Shown here in pieces: positions 6,689-11,338 of a stretch of DNA of 11,338 nt. The translations under genes and the position numbers were made by a program. Origin of the DNA: Eubacterium sp. UBA3720. GTDB lineage: Bacteria; Bacillota; Clostridia; Lachnospirales; Lachnospiraceae. Each line of letters starts with the position of its first letter. The stretch's first letter is position 1. The stretch spans positions 8,609-19,946 of the forward strand of contig DFHP01000106.1 in assembly GCA_002371335.1 (NCBI GenBank), written 5' to 3'. The notes beneath the pieces were generated by a model. The model was not told the DNA's origin. It saw only the letters and a list, made by a program, of their open reading frames with translations, and did not search any database.

Positions 6689-6748
6689 AAACACTGCCAT
6701 ATATGAGTGTTCCTGCAATGTGGATACATATCATATATGGCAGTGTTT
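6689..6748 (-). terminator. Long hairpin, probable rpoBC operon terminator
   Basis: An 18-bp perfect stem (6689-6706 with 6731-6748) encloses a 24-nt loop. On the minus strand the stem is followed by TTTTGTTTGTAT, a T-rich tail, which fits a terminator for the rpoB-rpoC transcript arriving from the right. It lies about 270 bp after the rpoC stop. That distance is partly explained by the 209-bp inserted element between them. The plus-strand tail is weaker. The large loop is unusual for a simple terminator. Confidence 0.6.
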
Positions 6749-6782
6749 ACGATCACCGGTCAATATACGCCAGCTTTATTAT

Positions 6783-6789
6783 TAAGTTA
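6783..6789. repeat. Left copy of a 7-bp direct repeat (target-site duplication)
   Basis: TAAGTTA here is repeated exactly at 6999-7005. The two copies sit immediately outside the ends of the inverted-repeat element, as expected of a target duplication made by a transposase. Confidence 0.6.
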
Positions 6790-6998
6790 CGAAAACTTCC
6801 CACATGTCATCTCTGAACATTTGTGATCACGAAAAATACATCGTCAGAGCGCTCCCGCTTCTGTCTTGCAGTCAGCGGTACTAATGAATTTTCGGCGTTG
6901 ACACTTGAAAATTCAAAGTGCCGGCCGCAAGACAAAACTTTCCGATGTTATTTTTCATGATCCCGACAGCCCCTTCAGCATGAAGCGGAAAGTTTTCA
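6790..6998. mobile_element. MITE-like inverted-repeat element, about 209 bp, non-coding
   Basis: The whole segment is one long imperfect inverted repeat. The ends GAAAACTT-CC (6791-6800) and GGAAAGTTTTC (6987-6997) form terminal repeats with one bulge. Moving inward, TCAT-CTGAA pairs with TTCAG-ATGA, GATCA-GAAAAAT-ACATCG (6825-6843) pairs with its complement at 6943-6962, TGTCTTGC (6862-6869) pairs with GCAAGACA (6927-6934), GGTACT pairs with AGTGCC, and GAATTTTC pairs with GAAAATTC near the centre. It codes for nothing credible and is flanked by TAAGTTA on both sides. These are the marks of a miniature inverted-repeat transposable element, which needs a transposase supplied elsewhere. It lies between the rpoC stop and the likely operon terminator. 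The parent insertion-sequence family is not known to me. A structured RNA remains an alternative. Confidence 0.62.
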
Positions 6999-7005
6999 TA
7001 AGTTA
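6999..7005. repeat. Right copy of a 7-bp direct repeat (target-site duplication)
   Basis: TAAGTTA matches 6783-6789 exactly and begins directly after the right end of the inverted-repeat element, 14 bp beyond the rpoC stop codon. Confidence 0.6.
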
Positions 7006-7019
7006 TATGATCCTGAATC

Positions 7020-10000
7020 TTATTCAGTCTCCTCAAGCTCCTCGATCAGCTCCTCTTCTTCTTCGATCTCATCAAGGATCTCTTCATCCACGTTTTCTTC
7101 GGTGAGTACTTCATCCTCTGTATTTCCGATTACAGCAACTTCTTCATCCATATCCTCTTCAATAACAGGTGATGCAGTCACATCTGTATCCAGTTTCAGA
7201 TTACGATACTGTCGGATACCTGTTCCTACCGGGATCAGCTTACCGATGATAACGTTTTCTTTCAGACCTACCAGCTTATCGACTTTACCCTTGATAGCAG
7301 CATCTGTAAGAACCCGGGTAGTCTCCTGGAAAGAAGCCGCCGAAAGGAAGGAATCAGTTGCAAGTGAGGCCTTGGTGATACCCAGAAGCACTCTCTTTCC
7401 TGTTGCAGGCTCAAGTCCCTGCTCCTCTGCCTCGGCATTCTTGTCCTCAAAGTCAAGGAAGTCCACCATGGATCCCGGGAGCATGTCTGTAGCGCCGGCT
7501 TCCTCTACACGAACCTTCTTCAGCATCTGACGGACGATCACCTCTACATGCTTATCGGCAATCTCTACACCCTGCAGACGATATACTCGCTGAACTTCCC
7601 GAAGGATGTAGTTCTGAACGTCGTTTACGCCTTTGATCCTCAGGATATCATGCGGGTTCACGCTTCCTTCTGTCAGTTCATCACCGGCAGCAAGCGTAAC
7701 TCCATCCTGAATCTTGATACGTGAGCCATATGGGATCAGATATGTCTTTGATACGCCTTCCTCATCATCCGTTACAATGATTTCACGTTTTTTCTTCGTA
7801 TCCTTGATCGTTGCAACGCCTTTGATCTCAGTGATGATCGCAAGACCTTTAGGTTTACGTGCCTCAAAAAGCTCCTCTACACGGGGAAGACCCTGTGTGA
7901 TATCGCCGCCGGCAACGCCGCCGGTATGGAATGTACGCATTGTAAGCTGAGTACCCGGCTCACCGATAGACTGAGCTGCAATGATACCTACGGACTCGCC
8001 TACCTGAACTACTTCGCCGTTAGCCATGTTTGCTCCGTAACACTTGGAGCAGATACCCATATGAGAGCGGCAGGTAAGGATAGTACGGATCTTAACCTTT
8101 GTGATCTGTCCTCCGTCTTCAGCTACTCCCTTCGTAACGATCTTCTCGGCACGTCTTGGAGTGATCATCTGATTTGCTTTAACGATCACATTTCCTTCCG
8201 CGTCACAGATCTCATTTACCGAAACACGACCGGTAATACGCTCCTGTAATGTCTCGATTTCTTCTTTTCCATCGACAAACTCGGATACATACATACCCGG
8301 GATTTCTTTTCTGTTAGCTGCGCAGTCGGCCTCATGAATGATCAGGCCCTGGGATACGTCAACCATTCGACGTGTCAGATATCCTGAATCGGCCGTACGG
8401 AGCGCCGTATCAGAAAGACCTTTACGGGCACCATGCGCGGACATGAAGTACTCCAGTACGTCAAGACCTTCCCTGAAGTTCGACTTGATAGGAAGCTCGA
8501 TCGTATGACCGGTCGTATCAGCCATAAGGCCTCGCATGCCGGCCAGCTGTTTGATCTGTTTATCAGATCCACGGGCTCCCGAATCAGCCATCATGAAAAT
8601 ATTGTTGTAGGCGTCAAGACCTCCGAGAAGTTCCTTCGTCAGAGCATCATCGGTCTCTTTCCAAGTCTCAACTACCTCTTTATAACGCTCTTCGTCAGTG
8701 ATCAGACCCCGCTTGTAGTTTCTGGTGATCCTGTCGACTGTCGCCTCTGCCTCTGCAAGCATATCCTTTTTGCTGGCAGGTACCGTCATGTCGGAAATGG
8801 AAACGGTAATTCCGGAAAGCGTTGAATATTTATATCCGATCGCTTTGATATAATCAAGAACCTCTGCAGTCTTAGTAGCGCCGTGAATATCTATCAGACT
8901 CTGGATGATCTTCTTCAGGTATTTCTTGGAAACCATGAAATCGACCTCGGGAAGAAGCTCGTTTCCGGGAATCGTACGATCTACAAAGCCAAGATCCTGC
9001 GGAAGGATCTCGTTGAAGAGAAGACGTCCTATGGTAGATGTTACCACCTGAGAAATATCTTTGCCCTCTGCGTCTTTGCCGTAGCGGCGCACCTTGATCT
9101 CTGTATGCAGTGTAATATAATCATTCTCGTATGCGAGAATAGCCTCGTTCAGGTCTTTATAATAGTTTCCTTCACCCTTCTCTCCCGGTCTCTTCTGGGT
9201 AATATAGTAAATACCAAGAACCATATCCTGTGTAGGAACGGTAACCGGACCTCCATCGGAAGGTTTCAGAAGGTTATTGGAAGAAAGAAGCATAAAACGG
9301 CACTCAGCCTGCGCTTCCACTGTCAGTGGAAGATGAACTGCCATCTGGTCTCCGTCAAAGTCGGCGTTGAAGGCTGTACATGCCAGCGGGTGGAGCTTGA
9401 TCGCTTTTCCTTCTACCAGGACAGGCTCAAACGCCTGAATTCCGAGTCGGTGCAGCGTAGGCGCTCTGTTCAGCATTACAGGATGTTCTTTGATCACATC
9501 TTCCAGCACATCCCATACCTCAGGCTGCAGTCTTTCGACCATCTTTTTGGCACTCTTGATATTATGCGCCATATCGTTAGCCACAAGCTCTTTCATTACG
9601 AACGGCTTGAACAGCTCAATAGCCATCTCCTTAGGCAGTCCGCACTGATATATCTTCAGTTCCGGTCCGACTACAATTACAGAACGTCCGGAATAATCAA
9701 CTCGTTTTCCCAGCAGGTTCTGACGGAAACGTCCGCCTTTACCTTTAAGCATATCGGAAAGAGACTTCAGCGCCCTGTTTCCGGGGCCTGTTACCGGACG
9801 TCCGCGGCGGCCGTTGTCGATCAGTGCGTCGACAGCTTCCTGAAGCATTCTCTTCTCATTACGGACGATGATATCCGGGGCTCCCAGATCAAGAAGTCTT
9901 TTCAGACGATTGTTTCTGTTAATGATCCTTCTGTACAGGTCATTCAGATCAGACGTGGCGAAACGTCCTCCGTCGAGCTGTACCATAGGACGAAGATCCG

Positions 10001-10733
10001 GCGGAATAACAGGTATACAGTCAAGAATCATCCACTCAGGCTTATTGTCAGACTCACGGAAAGCCTCGATCGCCTCGAGACGTTTGATGATGCGGGCTCT
10101 CTTCTGCCCAGTCGCATCCTCAAGACCTGCCCTCAGCTCTTCATATTCCTTCTCCAGATCAACTCTCTGAAGAAGCTCTTTGATAGCCTCGGCACCCATT
10201 CCTACACGGAATGTATTGCCATAATTCTCCCGCTCCTGCTGATACTCGGGCTCGGAGAGAACCTGCTTATAAAGCAGATGCGTCTCGCCCGGATCCAGGA
10301 CGATATAGCTGGCAAAATAAAGGACCTTCTCCAGCAATCTGGGAGAAATATCCAGCAGAAGTCCCATTCTGGACGGGATACCTTTGAAGTACCAGATATG
10401 TGAAACCGGTGCTGCAAGTTCGATATGTCCCATTCTTTCACGTCTAACGGAAGATTTTGTGACTTCAACGCCGCATCGGTCACAGACAACACCTTTATAG
10501 CGGATCTTTTTATATTTACCGCAATGACACTCCCAGTCCTTGGTCGGTCCGAAAATACGCTCACAGAACAGACCGTCTTTTTCAGATTTCAGTGTCCTGT
10601 AATTGATCGTTTCGGGCTTCTTTACTTCTCCGTAGGACCACTCGCGGATCTTATCCGGAGACGCAAGACCAATCTTGATCGCATCAAATGTAAATGCTTG
10701 ATTTGTTCCATTTTTATTTACGGTTTCTGGCAT
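7020..10733 (-). CDS. rpoC: DNA-directed RNA polymerase subunit beta'
   Basis: The beta' subunit makes up half of the RNA polymerase active-site cleft. The gene is complete, 1237 aa. The N-terminal zinc ribbon uses C69, C71, C84 and C87. The switch/rudder region is around 305-356. The catalytic NADFDGD motif at 456-462 supplies the three Mg2+-binding aspartates. The bridge helix is near 763-790. The second zinc site is C804, C888, C895 and C898, and the trigger-loop region with GEPGTQLTMRTFHTGG lies at 924-939. The last 48 residues or so form a strongly acidic Glu-rich tail. The ATG at 10733 has AAAGGGG (10747-10741) 7 nt upstream. It is co-transcribed with rpoB, 151 bp upstream, and no separate promoter is evident. 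The protein is uninterrupted, with no intein or insertion domain visible. Confidence 0.99.
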   Translation of the reverse strand: MPETVNKNGTNQAFTFDAIKIGLASPDKIREWSYGEVKKPETINYRTLKSEKDGLFCERIFGPTKDWECHCGKYKKIRYKGVVCDRCGVEVTKSSVRRERMGHIELAAPVSHIWYFKGIPSRMGLLLDISPRLLEKVLYFASYIVLDPGETHLLYKQVLSEPEYQQERENYGNTFRVGMGAEAIKELLQRVDLEKEYEELRAGLEDATGQKRARIIKRLEAIEAFRESDNKPEWMILDCIPVIPPDLRPMVQLDGGRFATSDLNDLYRRIINRNNRLKRLLDLGAPDIIVRNEKRMLQEAVDALIDNGRRGRPVTGPGNRALKSLSDMLKGKGGRFRQNLLGKRVDYSGRSVIVVGPELKIYQCGLPKEMAIELFKPFVMKELVANDMAHNIKSAKKMVERLQPEVWDVLEDVIKEHPVMLNRAPTLHRLGIQAFEPVLVEGKAIKLHPLACTAFNADFDGDQMAVHLPLTVEAQAECRFMLLSSNNLLKPSDGGPVTVPTQDMVLGIYYITQKRPGEKGEGNYYKDLNEAILAYENDYITLHTEIKVRRYGKDAEGKDISQVVTSTIGRLLFNEILPQDLGFVDRTIPGNELLPEVDFMVSKKYLKKIIQSLIDIHGATKTAEVLDYIKAIGYKYSTLSGITVSISDMTVPASKKDMLAEAEATVDRITRNYKRGLITDEERYKEVVETWKETDDALTKELLGGLDAYNNIFMMADSGARGSDKQIKQLAGMRGLMADTTGHTIELPIKSNFREGLDVLEYFMSAHGARKGLSDTALRTADSGYLTRRMVDVSQGLIIHEADCAANRKEIPGMYVSEFVDGKEEIETLQERITGRVSVNEICDAEGNVIVKANQMITPRRAEKIVTKGVAEDGGQITKVKIRTILTCRSHMGICSKCYGANMANGEVVQVGESVGIIAAQSIGEPGTQLTMRTFHTGGVAGGDITQGLPRVEELFEARKPKGLAIITEIKGVATIKDTKKKREIIVTDDEEGVSKTYLIPYGSRIKIQDGVTLAAGDELTEGSVNPHDILRIKGVNDVQNYILREVQRVYRLQGVEIADKHVEVIVRQMLKKVRVEEAGATDMLPGSMVDFLDFEDKNAEAEEQGLEPATGKRVLLGITKASLATDSFLSAASFQETTRVLTDAAIKGKVDKLVGLKENVIIGKLIPVGTGIRQYRNLKLDTDVTASPVIEEDMDEEVAVIGNTEDEVLTEENVDEEILDEIEEEEELIEELEETE

Positions 10734-10770
10734 TTGATAACCCCTTTCATAAGGCGAATATAATTCTACG

Positions 10771-10831
10771 GATACCGCACTTCCCGCTTATGGTACGCCG
10801 TGCATCCGCGAAAAAGCGGGAAAACGGTATC
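10771..10831 (-). other. Hairpin in the rpoB-rpoC intergenic spacer
   Basis: GATACCG (10771-10777) pairs with CGGTATC (10825-10831), and TTCCCGCTT (10781-10789) pairs with AAGCGGGAA (10814-10822). Small internal bulges of 3 and 2 nt separate them, and the apical loop is 24 nt. That is 16 base pairs in all. No T-run follows on the minus strand, so it is not an ordinary terminator. It could be an RNase III or similar processing site, an mRNA-stabilising structure or a regulator of rpoC translation. It ends 24 nt before the rpoC ribosome binding site. Confidence 0.65.
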
Positions 10832-10854
10832 TATTAACTTCATCCATTAACAAC

Positions 10855-10868
10855 ATCAGATGACTGAT
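10855..10868 (-). other. Small hairpin just after the rpoB stop codon
   Basis: ATCAG and CTGAT form a 5-bp stem with a 4-nt loop, 17 nt beyond the rpoB stop on the minus strand. It is short and could be chance. Confidence 0.25.
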
Positions 10869-10884
10869 CTTGTTTCAATCCGGA

Positions 10885-11338
10885 TCAATCCTGATCATCA
10901 AACACTTCGTCGTCGGAAATATCATCGAGGAAATCTTCTTCGTTTTCCTCTTCCTCAGTCTCTTCCTCTTCAACCGGCTGCAGCTGCTCTCCGCGGAACT
11001 CCTGACGGCTGAATCCATATTTTCCGAGAGATTTCTCCTCATTCTCTTTGCCGGAATAGCGGTCTCCCTCGATAATGGAACGAAGATTCGTATTGCCATA
11101 ATCCTGGGATTCCAGCAATTTGACTTCATTGCCATCCTCATCCAGCACTCTTACATCCAGTGCCAGTGACTGAAGCTCCTTAAGAAGTACCTTGAAGGAC
11201 TCCGGAATTCCCGGCTCCGGAATGTTCTCGCCCTTGATGATTGCCTCATAGGTTTTAACTCGTCCCACTACATCATCAGATTTAACTGTCAGGATCTCCT
11301 GAAGCGTGTATGCCGCGCCGTATGCCTCCAGCGCCCAT
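10885..11338 (-). CDS. rpoB: DNA-directed RNA polymerase subunit beta, C-terminal part (cut by window edge)
   Basis: The last 150 codons or so of rpoB are present. The frame is open to the right edge and begins with WALEAYGAAYTLQEILTVKS, part of the conserved C-terminal region of beta that clamps against beta'. SDDVVGRVKTYEAIIKGENI follows, then PEPGIPESFKVLLKELQSLA, all hallmarks of RpoB. After the conserved part comes an acidic tail of about 30 residues rich in Glu and Asp, ending at a TGA (10887-10885). No in-frame ATG marks a start within the window: the short frame that seems to begin at 11268 starts at an internal GTG codon. rpoB precedes rpoC in the usual order. Confidence 0.98.
   Translation of the reverse strand, partial: WALEAYGAAYTLQEILTVKSDDVVGRVKTYEAIIKGENIPEPGIPESFKVLLKELQSLALDVRVLDEDGNEVKLLESQDYGNTNLRSIIEGDRYSGKENEEKSLGKYGFSRQEFRGEQLQPVEEEETEEEENEEDFLDDISDDEVFDDQD

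Noticed and set aside
6898..6903. TTGACA inside the inverted-repeat element as a promoter -35
   Set aside because: No -10 sequence occurs at 16-18 nt downstream; that stretch is GC-rich.
6783..7005. Integron attC site
   Set aside because: The inverted repeat is long enough, but the core sites expected at its ends are missing and the flanking TAAGTTA copies are direct, not inverted.
8883..10403. 506-codon open frame on the plus strand antisense to rpoC
   Set aside because: It lies wholly inside rpoC, has no ribosome site and its protein resembles no family; it is a frame left open by the codon use of rpoC.
10771..10831. Hairpin as an intrinsic terminator between rpoB and rpoC
   Set aside because: No T-run follows on the minus strand, and stopping transcription here would remove rpoC expression.
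10885..11268. A separate 127-aa protein starting at 11268
   Set aside because: The apparent start is an internal GTG of rpoB; the conserved RpoB sequence continues upstream to the window edge.

Overview
The window looks like chromosome of a mid-GC Gram-positive Clostridia member, most likely Lachnospiraceae. This is inferred from the low-GC-type Shine-Dalgarno sites, the lysine riboswitch in front of dapA, a beta' subunit with a long acidic tail, and a cell-wall-repeat polysaccharide deacetylase. No 16S rRNA or tRNA is present to confirm it. Most genes are housekeeping genes. The less ordinary DNA lies in the roughly 670 bp between the deacetylase gene and rpoC, and in the leader regions.

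Layout. At 1-242 (minus) is the 5' end of dapA (lysine/diaminopimelate synthesis). It is preceded by a complete L-box lysine riboswitch (374-537) and a riboswitch-controlled terminator (297-347). dapA and typA (706-2541, plus; ribosome-associated GTPase) are transcribed divergently. Their two promoters share one overlapping -35 sequence at 577-583. typA ends in a strong hairpin (2583-2630) and converges on a Na+/phosphate cotransporter with a PhoU-like C-terminal domain (2660-4408, minus). Upstream of that, behind a strong terminator (4448-4490), lies a membrane-anchored polysaccharide deacetylase (4508-6352, minus). It has an unusual repetitive Arg/Ser-rich cytoplasmic extension.

The intergenic region 6353-7019 holds, in minus-strand order: a long 3' flank of rpoC carrying a MITE-like inverted-repeat element (6790-6998) flanked by the 7-bp direct repeat TAAGTTA; a large hairpin likely to be the rpoBC terminator (6689-6748); two short palindromes and a candidate promoter for the deacetylase; and a structured leader with three hairpins (6395-6520) that resembles an interspersed repeat. 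rpoC (7020-10733, minus) is complete, and the 3' end of rpoB (10885-11338, minus) lies upstream of it. Between them is a strong hairpin without a U-tract.

Functionally, rpoB/rpoC form one operon for the RNA polymerase core. dapA responds to lysine. The transporter and the deacetylase are separate envelope functions. I found no CRISPR array, phage gene, transposase, defence system or biosynthetic cluster. The best candidate for something undescribed is the small non-coding element between rpoC and its terminator, followed by the structured repeat in the deacetylase leader.
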